DNA from: Lactobacillus sp.
Lineage (GTDB): Bacteria > Bacillota > Bacilli > Lactobacillales > Lactobacillaceae
Direction: 5' to 3'
Assembly: GCA_022484695.1 (NCBI GenBank)
Contig: JAKVKU010000001.1
Coordinates: 514,999-578,998, forward strand
DNA: 64,000 nt
Made by a program: the position numbers and the translations under genes. Position 1 is the first letter of the stretch, and each line of letters starts with the position of its first letter. A model generated the notes under the pieces. It saw nothing but the letters and a program-made list of their open reading frames with translations, made no database searches and had not been told where the DNA came from. Shown one piece after another: positions 9,372-18,122 of this stretch.

Positions 9372-9380
9372 TGGTACAAT
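9372..9380 (+). promoter_or_regulatory. Extended -10 promoter of the second ABC exporter
   Basis: TGGTACAAT lies 48 bp before the TTG start. It occupies the same place as the promoter of copy 1 and shares its CATGTGGTA flank. Confidence 0.6.
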
Positions 9381-9428
9381 GAATAATCTAGTTTAATAGA
9401 TAGTATTGTATAAAAGGGAGCTGATACG

Positions 9429-11375
9429 TTGAGTTATTTAGAATTAAAAGATATTCATAAATCCTATTATCTAAATAAAAATGAATTTAAAGTTTTAAAG
9501 GGCATCAGTCTAAATTTTGATAAGGGTGAGTTCGTTTCCATATTAGGTGAATCTGGGGGTGGGAAGTCGACCCTGCTGAATATTATTGGGGGTCTGGACC
9601 ATAAGTATGACGGGGATGTTGTCTTACAGGGGAAATCCTTAAAGGATAGTTCTGAAAAACAATTGGATCAATTCCGTTCCCAGACTGTGGGCTTTATTTT
9701 CCAAAGTTTCAACCTAATCAGTCATTTGACCAACTTGGAAAATGTCATGGTGCCCTTAGAAATGACCAACTTATCCCGGAAAGCCCGGGAAAAGCGGGCC
9801 GAAGAATTACTGGGACAAGTGGGGCTGACTGAACACATACATAAACACCCCAATCAATTATCCGGGGGTCAAAAACAACGGGTGGCCATTGCCCGGGCCT
9901 TGGCCGCTGATCCAGACATCATCATTGCCGATGAACCCACGGGGGCTTTAGACAGCCAAAATACCGAAGAAGTCTTGAAGATTCTAGAAGACATTGCCAA
10001 AGACGATAAGTTGGTAATTTGTGTCACCCACTCAGAGGAAGTGGCCAGCCATGGGACCCGCATCGTGCGGCTGGTGGATGGCAAAGTTGCCAAAGAGGAA
10101 ACTTTAAGTGCGCCCTACGAACGCCCTGAGAAAACCAAACCCTTTAAGCCCGGGCATTTAAGTTTTGGCAGTGCCGTGACCATGGCCTTGCAGCATATGC
10201 GCTACAACCTAAAGCGGAATTTACTCATTATCTTTGGGGTGGCCATTGGGATTTTCTCGGTGATTGTTATGCTGGGGTTAGGTCGTGGTGTGCAGGGGTA
10301 TATCAACGATCAAATTGGGTCTGAAATCAATCCCAACACGATTCAAGTGGCTAAATACGTGGATACGGACAGTGGGGAAACCCCTGGGCCCACGGCGTAC
10401 GATTTAAAAGGGTCAGATATCACTAGATTTAAGAAAATCAAAAATGTGACCCAAGTGGAAAAGGGCTACTTCGCCAACGGCGTCCAAGCGGTTTATGGTA
10501 AGAAGAATGCCACGATTTCTTTGCTGCAGACCATGAACAAGACCCAAAAGACCAGCGATATCAAAACCGGCCATGCGCCAGGCGCCAATGAAGTGCTCTT
10601 GACCAAGAGCACGGCTAAAATTTTGAACAAGGCCAATTACAAGGCAGTCGTGGGTAAAACCGTCACCGTCCGCTTCACAACGGTAGATAGTCAAAATCAA
10701 CCGGTGAGCCTCCAGCAGGACTTGAAAGTTTCCGGGATCATCAGCTCCGGTTACGATGCCATAGCCTATAACACCTTGGCTAAAATCTATCAGGACCACA
10801 AGCTGACCCTGCAGCCAAACTTTGCGGCCGTGACCGTTAACGACACCACCAACGTCAAGGCGGTACAAAATAAGATCAAAGCTTATGACACCAAGACCAA
10901 GGGTAAAACCACGAAGGCCTATACCATTACCGGGGCTGGGGCCATTTTGGATACGTTGAACACTTATATTTCTTTGGCATCTTATGTCTTAGCAGCCATT
11001 GCCGGCATTTCCCTATTGGTCTCAGCCATCATGATCATTGTGGTGCTTTATATCAGTGTTTCCGAGCGGACCAAAGAAATCGGGATTTTACGGGCCATTG
11101 GCGCTAGAAAAAAAGACGTGCGGCATTTGTTTACCTCTGAAGCCTTCTTCTTAGGCCTGTTTGGCAGTATTTTCGGGGCCTTGTTGGCGGGCATTTTGGC
11201 TTATTTCGTCAATCCAATTGCGGTGCAACATATTCACAGCACTATCCTGCAAATCACACCAGGTTATGTGATCTTTGGGGTGATTGTCAGTGTGCTGATC
11301 AGCTTATTAGCTGCCCTAGCACCTTCACGCAAAGCTGCGCGCATTGACCCAATTGAATCTTTATCTGCCGATTAA
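9429..11375 (+). CDS. MacB-type ABC transporter: fused ATPase and FtsX-like permease (copy 2)
   Basis: A 648-residue paralogue of the preceding gene with the same architecture: ATPase (Walker [30 protein letters not shown]), one TM, a large extracellular domain, and three C-terminal TMs carrying [23 protein letters not shown]. The ATPase and final membrane part are almost identical between the copies. The extracellular domain (residues about 285-520) has diverged most (for example VDTDSGETPG against [10 protein letters not shown]), as expected if the two recognise different ligands. TTG 9429 follows GGGAGCTG. The gene has its own promoter and terminator. Role: probable export of, or resistance to, a peptide or amphipathic compound. 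Confidence 0.9.
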   Translation: MSYLELKDIHKSYYLNKNEFKVLKGISLNFDKGEFVSILGESGGGKSTLLNIIGGLDHKYDGDVVLQGKSLKDSSEKQLDQFRSQTVGFIFQSFNLISHLTNLENVMVPLEMTNLSRKAREKRAEELLGQVGLTEHIHKHPNQLSGGQKQRVAIARALAADPDIIIADEPTGALDSQNTEEVLKILEDIAKDDKLVICVTHSEEVASHGTRIVRLVDGKVAKEETLSAPYERPEKTKPFKPGHLSFGSAVTMALQHMRYNLKRNLLIIFGVAIGIFSVIVMLGLGRGVQGYINDQIGSEINPNTIQVAKYVDTDSGETPGPTAYDLKGSDITRFKKIKNVTQVEKGYFANGVQAVYGKKNATISLLQTMNKTQKTSDIKTGHAPGANEVLLTKSTAKILNKANYKAVVGKTVTVRFTTVDSQNQPVSLQQDLKVSGIISSGYDAIAYNTLAKIYQDHKLTLQPNFAAVTVNDTTNVKAVQNKIKAYDTKTKGKTTKAYTITGAGAILDTLNTYISLASYVLAAIAGISLLVSAIMIIVVLYISVSERTKEIGILRAIGARKKDVRHLFTSEAFFLGLFGSIFGALLAGILAYFVNPIAVQHIHSTILQITPGYVIFGVIVSVLISLLAALAPSRKAARIDPIESLSAD

Positions 11376-11386
11376 AACGGTATTTT

Positions 11387-11418
11387 AAAAAGCTGACCTT
11401 TGATGTCAGCTTTTTTGT
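11387..11418 (+). terminator. Terminator after ABC exporter copy 2
   Basis: AAAAAGCTGAC and GTCAGCTTTTTT flank a seven-base loop directly after the stop codon. Confidence 0.88.
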
Positions 11419-11440
11419 GTGGCGTTAGGTTGCTGAGCTG

Positions 11441-11551
11441 ATGGGAAATAACCCCATCAATGTGGCCGGGCATAACATCACAGCTGTTTTTAATTGCCAC
11501 CGGGGCTATAACGCCTTTGAAATCCAGGCAGAACAAGCCCTAGGAAAGTAA
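11441..11551 (+). pseudogene. Short 36-codon reading frame, possible gene remnant
   Basis: ATG to TAA, encoding a 36-residue peptide with a protein-like composition (it ends in AFEIQAEQALGK and contains a FNCHRGYNAF stretch). There is no convincing ribosome binding site, and the frame is closed by a stop just upstream of the ATG. It may be the surviving 3' end of a decayed gene or a small unrecognised protein. It lies between the exporter terminator and the -10 box of the next gene. Confidence 0.3.
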
Positions 11552-11589
11552 AGAAAGTGTAAAGCCTGTCAAATGGCCTGGAAGTTCTT

Positions 11590-11595
11590 TATAAT
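11590..11595 (+). promoter_or_regulatory. -10 element of the FAD/NAD(P)-binding protein gene
   Basis: A perfect TATAAT 45 bp upstream of the ATG. No good -35 hexamer is seen at the usual distance. Confidence 0.5.
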
Positions 11596-11639
11596 TAAAG
11601 TATACGGAAAGGACAACAATTTGAAAGGTGGGCTTTGCG

Positions 11640-13514
11640 ATGCGTATTGGTATTGTGGGGGCAGGACCTCGGGGACTATTGACCCTGGAGCGTCTGGTTG
11701 CCTGGTCTAAGCAAGAAAAGACAGCGTTAACCATTGATCTGTTTGATCTCAACGGGATTGGTGGGGTCGTTTGGCAACCCAATCAACCCTACGAACTAAT
11801 TATGAATACCGCCAGCGACATGATTTCTTTATTTGAAGATGACTCCGTGGACCCCCTGCAAGGACCACTGACGGAGGGCCCCAATCTTTATACTTGGGCC
11901 AAGGGGCCGGCTGAGCCTTTTATTATCGCCCATAATCAAATGTTAGAACACCATGATGACTTTTTAAAAGAGATTCAAACCATTGCGCCCAATGGTTACA
12001 CGACCCGGGCCTTGTATGGGGTTTACTTGGCCTGGTACTATGAGCAAATTGTCAGCCAATTGCCAGATACCATCACCGTCACCTTCCATGAGCACAATAT
12101 GGTGATCATGGACCCTAGAGCCGATGGGACTTTTCATGGAGAAACGTTGTATGACAGTTTTGACTTTGACGGGGTATTTATTGCCACTGGTTATAGTGAA
12201 AATCGCTATAGTACCAGTGAAGCAGCCCTGGCTGATTATGCCAGTGACCATGACTTGGCTTATATTCCCCCAAGAAACCCAGCCAACGCCAATCTCAGTG
12301 CTATTTTACCCGGCACCACCGTGATTGCCCGGGGCTTGGGGCTTAGTTTCTTTGATTATGTTACTATGCTCACCAGCGGCCGGGGTGGGACGTTCAGCCA
12401 AAATCCGGATTTGAGTTTGACCTATCATCCTTCTGGCCTAGAGCCTAAAATCGTGGGGATGTCCCGGCGTGGCTGGCCGTATCATGCCAAGGGCCGCAAT
12501 GAAAAGGGCTATGGGGAACAAGATGACCCCCGCTTTTTAACCGCGGATTTCTTTGCGCGTTATGACCGCAAACACTCGCTGCCCTTCAGTGAATTCTGGG
12601 ACAAATTACAGCTGGAATTAAATTATGTTTACTACAGTCTATGGTTCCAACAAAATCAGCCAGATCAATGGCCTAGTTTTGAACAGACCCTATTGAACCT
12701 CAGTAATGCCACCACGATCCCGGACTTATTGACCAAATATGGGGTGCCCAAAGCCCAACGCTTAGATTTAGAGAGCTTGACCCAACCCACGTTGAATTTA
12801 ACCGATGACCAGGTGAAGAACTTCTCCATTGCCGTGGCCAGTTACTTGCGCCAAGACGCGGCGGCTGCTGAACTGGGCACCAAGACCGGGCCGTTGACCA
12901 GTGCCTTAGAAGCCATCCGGGACCTGCGGACGCAAATTCGCCGGATTATTGAAGGGGAATTGTTCACCGATGAGGACTACATCAATAAATTCACCCGGCA
13001 ATATAATGGGGTCAACAACTTCTTGTCCATTGGCCCGCCATTGCAACGTATTCGGGAACTAGCGGCCTTGACTGAAGCTGGTATTGTCAGCTTCCCAGGG
13101 CCCGATGCCACGTTGTCCACGGCTAATGGGAAGTTTCGCTTAGATAGTGTCGTGGTCCATGGCCGCTTTTGGCTAGGGGAAACGCTGTTAGAAAGCCGGC
13201 TGCCCCAAACCACGGCCCATGAAGCGGTGAATCCGCTGTTGAGTACCATGTTGGCCAATGAAACGATTCATATTTATGAATTGCAAGAAGCCGATGGCAC
13301 CTGGGTCAGTACCGGGGCCGTTGCCGTGGATCGCCACACCAATCAAGTGTTAGACGGGGATAACAACCCAATCTTAAATCTCTTTGTCTGGGGCGTGCCC
13401 ACGGAAAGCCTGCACTGGCTCACCACCGCTTCACCGCGGCCGGGCACCAATGATTTCTTCTTAGTAGAAGGGGACCGCATGGTGGCCACCTTCTTCGACA
13501 ATCTGAAAAAATAG
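11640..13514 (+). CDS. FAD/NAD(P)-binding domain protein (NAD_binding_9 family)
   Basis: The 624-residue protein opens with a Rossmann dinucleotide-binding motif, MRIGIVGAGPRGLLTLERL, in the first 20 residues. Later come an ATG-type motif (FIATGYSENRYS) and a second half rich in Trp/Tyr with no membrane segments. This matches the large FAD-NAD(P)-binding proteins annotated as NAD_binding_9 (PF13454), common in lactobacilli; their substrate is unknown. ATG 11640 is chosen because AAAGGTGG lies about 10 bases upstream; a GTG at 11628 would overlap that site. It is monocistronic, with a TATAAT box upstream and a shared terminator downstream. No specific oxidoreductase reaction can be assigned. 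Confidence 0.85.
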   Translation: MRIGIVGAGPRGLLTLERLVAWSKQEKTALTIDLFDLNGIGGVVWQPNQPYELIMNTASDMISLFEDDSVDPLQGPLTEGPNLYTWAKGPAEPFIIAHNQMLEHHDDFLKEIQTIAPNGYTTRALYGVYLAWYYEQIVSQLPDTITVTFHEHNMVIMDPRADGTFHGETLYDSFDFDGVFIATGYSENRYSTSEAALADYASDHDLAYIPPRNPANANLSAILPGTTVIARGLGLSFFDYVTMLTSGRGGTFSQNPDLSLTYHPSGLEPKIVGMSRRGWPYHAKGRNEKGYGEQDDPRFLTADFFARYDRKHSLPFSEFWDKLQLELNYVYYSLWFQQNQPDQWPSFEQTLLNLSNATTIPDLLTKYGVPKAQRLDLESLTQPTLNLTDDQVKNFSIAVASYLRQDAAAAELGTKTGPLTSALEAIRDLRTQIRRIIEGELFTDEDYINKFTRQYNGVNNFLSIGPPLQRIRELAALTEAGIVSFPGPDATLSTANGKFRLDSVVVHGRFWLGETLLESRLPQTTAHEAVNPLLSTMLANETIHIYELQEADGTWVSTGAVAVDRHTNQVLDGDNNPILNLFVWGVPTESLHWLTTASPRPGTNDFFLVEGDRMVATFFDNLKK

Positions 13515-13518
13515 CAAT

Positions 13519-13560
13519 AAAAGAAGTGTGATTCGTTTAATTGGAATCACACTTCTTTTA
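13519..13560. terminator. Bidirectional terminator
   Basis: AAAAGAAGTGTGATT and AATCACACTTCTTTT form a 15-bp perfect stem. It ends both the plus-strand FAD protein gene and the minus-strand Gls24 operon. Confidence 0.9.
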
Positions 13561-13583
13561 GATTGTCTGCAAATATTTAGCAA

Positions 13584-14006
13584 TTAACGTGTTTCGTCAG
13601 CGTCCTTAGATTTATTTTGAGCATCCCATTCGGCTTTGGTCATTAAATCCTTCACGGTCATTTTCACCCCGTTGACCTTCACGTCAGTCATGCTGCCCAC
13701 AGCGGCTTTAATTTTAGTCACGGCTTCATTGAAGATTTGCGGGGCATTTTTGCCATATTCTAAAGTGGCATCCATGTCCACATCCACGGTTTTATTCGCA
13801 GGGTCTAAATCCACCTTGATGCCTTTAGTAGGATCATCATCGTTGGTGAAGCGATCCGTGAGGTTTTCAAAGACATTGCCGTGAACCATTAAGACCCCGG
13901 GAATGCCGGCTAAAGTTTTGCCCACGATTTTAGCAATTACATTTTCGTCATAGTTCAATTCAGTAGTGGTATCTGTTACTTGTTTAGTCATCGTTGCAGT
14001 TGTCAT
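13584..14006 (-). CDS. Asp23/Gls24-family envelope stress protein (copy 2, last gene of operon)
   Basis: A 140-residue cytosolic protein of the Asp23/Gls24 (DUF322) family. It has the typical pattern: an early LNYDENVIAKIVGKTLAGIPGV helix, a GI(K)VD/DVDMDATLEYG beta region and a final VNGVKMTVKDLMTKAEWD segment. Such proteins bind the membrane anchor AmaP and form a layer under the membrane during alkaline or cell-wall stress. ATG 14006 follows AAAGGA by seven bases; a TTG one codon earlier is less likely. It is a paralogue of the gene just upstream and the last of a five-gene operon. Confidence 0.9.
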   Translation of the reverse strand: MTTATMTKQVTDTTTELNYDENVIAKIVGKTLAGIPGVLMVHGNVFENLTDRFTNDDDPTKGIKVDLDPANKTVDVDMDATLEYGKNAPQIFNEAVTKIKAAVGSMTDVKVNGVKMTVKDLMTKAEWDAQNKSKDADETR

Positions 14007-14028
14007 CAAATCATCCTTTCGTCAAACC

Positions 14029-14445
14029 TTAAGAAACGCGATCTTTGTCGTCTTCGTTATTTTGTTTGGCCCATTCCCGCTTGGTCATCACATCGCTAAC
14101 ATTGAGATTTAACTCCACCAACTCTAAGCCAGTCATGGCCTTTAAAGCACGATGGATCTTATCACAGAGTTCATCGAAAATTTTGCGGGCGTCTGAGCCA
14201 TATTCTAAAGTAGTTTCAATGTCTAAAGCCACTTGTTTCTCCCCAACTTCGGCATCAATACCCTTAGTTGGGTCAACGTTGCTGCGGAAACGGTCGGCAA
14301 TGTCACTTAAAAAGCTGCCATTCATCGATAAAATGCCATCCACTTCGGCGGCCACGGTGCCGGCAATTTTTTTGATTACATTGTCATCAAAGGTTAATTT
14401 CCGGGTCATTTCCCGGGTAACAGTTGGTAAAGTTTGATCCATCAC
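14029..14445 (-). CDS. Asp23/Gls24-family envelope stress protein (copy 1)
   Basis: 138 residues, with the same fold and motif order as the following gene: LTFDDNVIKKIAGTVAAEVDGILSM, then VALDIETTLEYG, then LNVSDVMTKREWAKQ at the C-terminus. GTG 14445 stands nine bases after AAGGAG; the adjacent ATG 14442 is an equally possible start. The coding region begins inside the stop-codon region of the DUF2273 gene, so translation is probably coupled. Having two divergent Gls24 copies with AmaP, DUF2273 and GlsB is the classic envelope-stress operon layout of lactobacilli and enterococci. Confidence 0.9.
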   Translation of the reverse strand: MMDQTLPTVTREMTRKLTFDDNVIKKIAGTVAAEVDGILSMNGSFLSDIADRFRSNVDPTKGIDAEVGEKQVALDIETTLEYGSDARKIFDELCDKIHRALKAMTGLELVELNLNVSDVMTKREWAKQNNEDDKDRVS

Positions 14446-14449
14446 TAGA

Positions 14450-14638
14450 TCAGCTCCTTTCTGTGCGGTTCAGCAGTTGATTCAACCAGCCCTTGATCAG
14501 GCTGACATCGATCAATTGGGTGATAACTAAGCCTATCAAAGCACAAAGGCCAATAAGTAAAAATTTCCAAAAGCCTAAGGTTACCAGGATGAGGCCAATT
14601 ATAGCGCCAATGATTAATCCTTGGGTAGCACGTGACAT
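14450..14638 (-). CDS. DUF2273 small membrane protein of the Gls24 operon
   Basis: A 62-residue protein with two hydrophobic helices (residues about 7-24 and 26-45) and a short basic tail ending LNQLLNRTERS. Size, topology and position between amaP and gls24 match the DUF2273 family (PF10031), a constant companion of Asp23/Gls24 genes. Its function is unknown, but it presumably helps anchor or organise Gls24 proteins at the membrane. The start ATG 14638 has AAAGGAG just upstream, within the gap after amaP. Confidence 0.85.
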   Translation of the reverse strand: MSRATQGLIIGAIIGLILVTLGFWKFLLIGLCALIGLVITQLIDVSLIKGWLNQLLNRTERS

Positions 14639-14652
14639 AACAACTCACTCCT

Positions 14653-15198
14653 TTAAATAACCCGGGCGGCGGGCCGGTTTTCAGTGGCGGCTTGGAGATT
14701 CACCGTTACTTTTTTCACCGGTACCCCCAGGCTCTGTTGCAATTGGGTAACCACAGCTTCTTTGATGGCTTGGCTGATACCCACCAGATTTTCCGAGTGA
14801 AATAATACCGCATCCACCGTGGCCACCGCCGCTTTTTGACGTTTCACCAAGCGCACGGCCACATCCACATTTTGCACCGGGTAGTTTTCCGCCACTGTAT
14901 GGCGGATGGTTTTAGCCACGGCCCCTTGATCAATGTTCAATTGGCCCTTATTTGAATCAAAGGACAATTGCCGGGTGGTTTGCCGGCGGAATAAAGCAAT
15001 CATCAATAAGGTTAAGAAGACCAGGGCACTAAAGGCGGCCAAGCCTAAGCCGATATATTGGTAAAGGCTATTTTGCCGCCAGGGTGCTAACCAGGCGCTT
15101 ACCGTGGGGATGGGATAGACCAAAGCAGCAAACCAAACCACTTGTAATAAGCCGAAAAGGGCCACTAAGCTGAGTAATATTTTTGCAGTCTTACGCAT
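14653..15198 (-). CDS. amaP: Alkaline shock response membrane anchor protein AmaP
   Basis: 181 residues. Two N-terminal transmembrane segments (about 5-27 and 48-68) are followed by a cytosolic domain with the family-type strands GQLNIDQGAVAKTIRHTVAE and VDVAVRLVKRQKAAVATVDAVL. AmaP anchors Asp23/Gls24 to the membrane. It is the second gene of the stress operon, 12 bp after glsB. The length agrees with the family. The C-terminus (ATENRPAARVI) is basic, unlike the acidic ends of the Gls24 partners, which would suit binding. That last point is my inference. Confidence 0.88.
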   Translation of the reverse strand: MRKTAKILLSLVALFGLLQVVWFAALVYPIPTVSAWLAPWRQNSLYQYIGLGLAAFSALVFLTLLMIALFRRQTTRQLSFDSNKGQLNIDQGAVAKTIRHTVAENYPVQNVDVAVRLVKRQKAAVATVDAVLFHSENLVGISQAIKEAVVTQLQQSLGVPVKKVTVNLQAATENRPAARVI

Positions 15199-15210
15199 CG
15201 CTTCACCCCA

Positions 15211-15471
15211 CTAAGCCCTTCTTTTAGAGGTGGCCCCTAAAATTAAGGACACCACCAACACTAAGACAATGGCCCCGATAATCGACGGGATGAGGGCCAT
15301 ACCGGCCAGATTCGGACCCCAAGTTCCCAGGAGTCTTTGACCCAGCCAAGCCCCAATCAAACCAGCGAGAATATTGCCGATCCAGCCAAAGGGCATGCCT
15401 CGACTGGTGATGGCCCCGGCCAGCACGCCGATGATGGCACCAACGATTAAAACCCATATCAGATGGAACAT
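15211..15471 (-). CDS. GlsB/YeaQ/YmgE family stress membrane protein
   Basis: An 86-residue protein with three hydrophobic helices and the conserved glycine-rich signature of the family: WVLIVGAIIGVLAGAI, then MPFGWIGNILAGLIGAWLG, then IPSIIGAIVLVLVV. It is very common as the first gene of Gls24 stress operons. The start ATG 15471 is chosen because AAGGGAG lies nine bases upstream; a longer frame up to 15549 lacks family similarity in its extra part. The molecular role is unknown; it is presumed to be a stress-induced envelope protein. Confidence 0.88.
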   Translation of the reverse strand: MFHLIWVLIVGAIIGVLAGAITSRGMPFGWIGNILAGLIGAWLGQRLLGTWGPNLAGMALIPSIIGAIVLVLVVSLILGATSKRRA

Positions 15472-15777
15472 AACGACCAACTCCCTTATATTTTTTAGGT
15501 ACATTCTAAGCATAAAGGAGTGGGGCAGCTCACCGCCAATAAACGCCAATTGAGATGAACCAAATCCGGGCTAAAGCCCACCATCACAGCTTCAGCGAGC
15601 TGAAAAAAATGAAGCTGCTAAGGTGACTTTAGAATAACGATTGTATTTTAATCTCCACTGAAAAAAATAATTTCAAAATGACTATTTCATGAAAACAGAA
15701 ACGCTGTACGTCGTGCTGGCCACTGGCTAGCCCCTTTGAAAGCTTGTTAGAAATGGGGTTATTTTGCAACCTTAATT

Positions 15778-15805
15778 TTTACATTTAAAAAATTTGAACT
15801 AGAAT
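15778..15805 (+). promoter_or_regulatory. Promoter of the alpha-galactosidase gene
   Basis: TTTACA, a 16-bp spacer and TAGAAT. The 390-bp region from 15472 upstream also holds small hairpins (for example TTCAGCGAGCTGAA at about 15592-15605 and GGGCTTTAGCCC read on the minus strand), whose role is not clear. No confident promoter for the minus-strand stress operon was found there. Confidence 0.5.
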
Positions 15806-15861
15806 GGAAGTAGCAGACTTATCGCATGCCAATTTTTCCATCTAGGGGGTTTATTCAATTT

Positions 15862-18108
15862 ATGACAGAAGCAAAAATTGAATTTGATACCAAACGGCGT
15901 ATTTTTCATCTCAGTAATGGCAATATTTCGTATTTAATGCAAGTGGATGCCGGAGATGTTTTAGGGCATTTGTATTTTGGCAAGGTCATTCACAAGTATC
16001 ATGACGTTCGGCAGACGCCCCATTATTATCGGGCTTTCTCGCCTAATTTACCTGGAGATCCCGGCAAAGTGGATCGGGGCTTTTCTAAAGACGTCTTGAA
16101 CCAAGAGTACTCCGGCAACCAAACCGGCGATTTCAGAACCCCGGCCATTGTCATCAAGGCCATCAATGGGGCTGAAGCTACGGATTTTCGCTACCAGTCC
16201 TATCAAATTATGGCCGGTAAACCCCATTTAGCTGGCCTGCCCCAAACCTATGTTGAAAATCCCGAAGAAGCTAAGACCTTGGTGATCACGCTCCGGGACC
16301 AAACTTTAGAGGCTGACCTGCAGTTGAATTACACGATTTATGCTGACCGGCCAGTGATCACCCGCAGTGCCCAGCTCATCAACCACGGCAAGGATGCCTT
16401 TCGCATTGAAAAAATGGTCAGCTGCCAACTGGATTTTCCAGAACTTGATTTACAGGCGATTTCCTTGCCCGGGGCCCATTTGCGGGAGCGCCAGATTCAG
16501 CGGCAAAATATTCCCCAGGGTATCACGGAATTTGCCAGTCGTCGGGGCACTAGTTCCCATCATATGAACCCCTTCATGGCCCTGGTCAGACCCGAAACCA
16601 CGGAAACCAGTGGGGAAGCCACCGGGATTCAGCTGGTTTATTCCGGCAACCACCAATTCACCCTGGAAAAAGATTATGTGAGCCAAATGCACGTCCAGGC
16701 CGGTATCAACCATAATGATTTTGAATGGCAATTAAAACCGGGGGCTAGTTTTCAAACCCCAGAAGCCATCTTGGTTTATTCCCAAAAAGGGCTGAATGGG
16801 ATGTCCAACGTGTTCCATCATCTCCTGCGGGAACGGGTGGCCAGGGGCAAGTTCCAATTTGCCAAACGGCCAGTGGTCATTAATAACTGGGAAGCCACTT
16901 ATTTTGACTTTAACGCCGACAAGATCATGAAGATCGTGGACAAGGCCGCCGACCTGGGGGTGGAATTATTTGTCCTAGATGATGGCTGGTTTGGCAAGCG
17001 GGATGACGATTACCGTTCGCTAGGGGATTGGTATGAGTACACCCAAAAGCTGCAGCAGTCCAAGGGCCTAAGTGGTTTGGCCAAGCAGGTCCACGCCAAG
17101 GGGATGAAGTTTGGTCTGTGGTTTGAACCGGAAATGATTTCTGTGGACTCGGATTTGTACCGGGCCCATCCTGACTATGCCTTGCGGGTTCCCCATCGGG
17201 CCATGTCCCCATCTAGAGATCAGTTCGTCTTGGACTTCTCCCGGCCAGAAGTCGTCGACAATATTTTTCACCAAATGTGTCACGTTTTAGATAGTGAAAC
17301 CATTGATTACGTCAAGTGGGACATGAACCGGCATTTGACGGAAGTCTACTCCAACGGCCTGCCTGCCGATCGCCAAGGGGAAGTGGCCCATCGCTACATG
17401 CTGGGGGTATATGACTTGGCGGAGCGCCTCACCCAACGGTACCCCAATATCTTATTTGAAGGCTGTTCCGGTGGTGGCGGCCGCTTTGACGCGGGGATGT
17501 TATATTATTTTCCGCAATCTTGGACTTCGGACAATACGGATCCCGTGGAACGCCTGCGGATTCAATATGGCACCAGTTTGGCCTATCCCATTTCCAGCTT
17601 AACCGCCCACGTGGCAGCGTCGCCTAATCATCAAAATGGGCGCATGACCAGCCTAGATATGCGGGCAGCCGTGGCTTTTTCCGGGGTGTTTGGTTATGAA
17701 CTGGATCCCAACAAACTCACCGACCAAGAACAAGCGACCATTGCCAAGCAAATCAAGTTTTACAAAGCCCATCGGCAATTGATCCAGTATGGTGATTTTT
17801 ATCGCCTAAAGAGCCCTTTTACCGGCAATGAACCGGCCTGGGAATTTGTCAGTCCCGACCAAAGCGAAGTGCTGCTGTTTAATTTCAAAGTGCTAGCTTC
17901 CGCCCAACCTACCTTTAGCCTCACCAAGCTCACTAATTTAGACCCCAACGGCCTGTACCAAGATCAGACTGGCCAGCAATATGGTGGGGATGAATTGATG
18001 AACCTGGGGCTATATAACCTGCCCCAAATGCTGGGGGACTATAACAGTGTACCCATTCAGCGGGGGGATTTCACTGCCGATATCAAGTATTTTAAAAAAA
18101 TAAATTAA
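15862..18108 (+). CDS. Alpha-galactosidase, glycoside hydrolase family 36
   Basis: A 748-residue cytosolic enzyme removing alpha-1,6-linked galactose from raffinose-family sugars or melibiose. The central barrel has FVLDDGWFGKRDDDYRSLGDW, the nucleophile region YVKWDMNRH (D487) and the acid/base segment SWTSDNTDP (D557). An N-terminal beta-sandwich and a small C-terminal beta domain flank it, giving the normal GH36 length. There is no signal peptide. ATG 15862 lies 12 bases after AGGGGG; an ATG at 15826 has no close site and would add 12 atypical residues. No sugar transporter is adjacent; the next gene is a glycosyltransferase five codons on. Confidence 0.93.
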   Translation: MTEAKIEFDTKRRIFHLSNGNISYLMQVDAGDVLGHLYFGKVIHKYHDVRQTPHYYRAFSPNLPGDPGKVDRGFSKDVLNQEYSGNQTGDFRTPAIVIKAINGAEATDFRYQSYQIMAGKPHLAGLPQTYVENPEEAKTLVITLRDQTLEADLQLNYTIYADRPVITRSAQLINHGKDAFRIEKMVSCQLDFPELDLQAISLPGAHLRERQIQRQNIPQGITEFASRRGTSSHHMNPFMALVRPETTETSGEATGIQLVYSGNHQFTLEKDYVSQMHVQAGINHNDFEWQLKPGASFQTPEAILVYSQKGLNGMSNVFHHLLRERVARGKFQFAKRPVVINNWEATYFDFNADKIMKIVDKAADLGVELFVLDDGWFGKRDDDYRSLGDWYEYTQKLQQSKGLSGLAKQVHAKGMKFGLWFEPEMISVDSDLYRAHPDYALRVPHRAMSPSRDQFVLDFSRPEVVDNIFHQMCHVLDSETIDYVKWDMNRHLTEVYSNGLPADRQGEVAHRYMLGVYDLAERLTQRYPNILFEGCSGGGGRFDAGMLYYFPQSWTSDNTDPVERLRIQYGTSLAYPISSLTAHVAASPNHQNGRMTSLDMRAAVAFSGVFGYELDPNKLTDQEQATIAKQIKFYKAHRQLIQYGDFYRLKSPFTGNEPAWEFVSPDQSEVLLFNFKVLASAQPTFSLTKLTNLDPNGLYQDQTGQQYGGDELMNLGLYNLPQMLGDYNSVPIQRGDFTADIKYFKKIN

Positions 18109-18122
18109 ATGAGGTGTTTTTC

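Noticed and set aside
14445..14648. 67-codon minus-strand frame overlapping the DUF2273 gene
   Set aside because: An out-of-frame shadow; the 62-codon frame has the membrane helices, the family pattern and the ribosome binding site.
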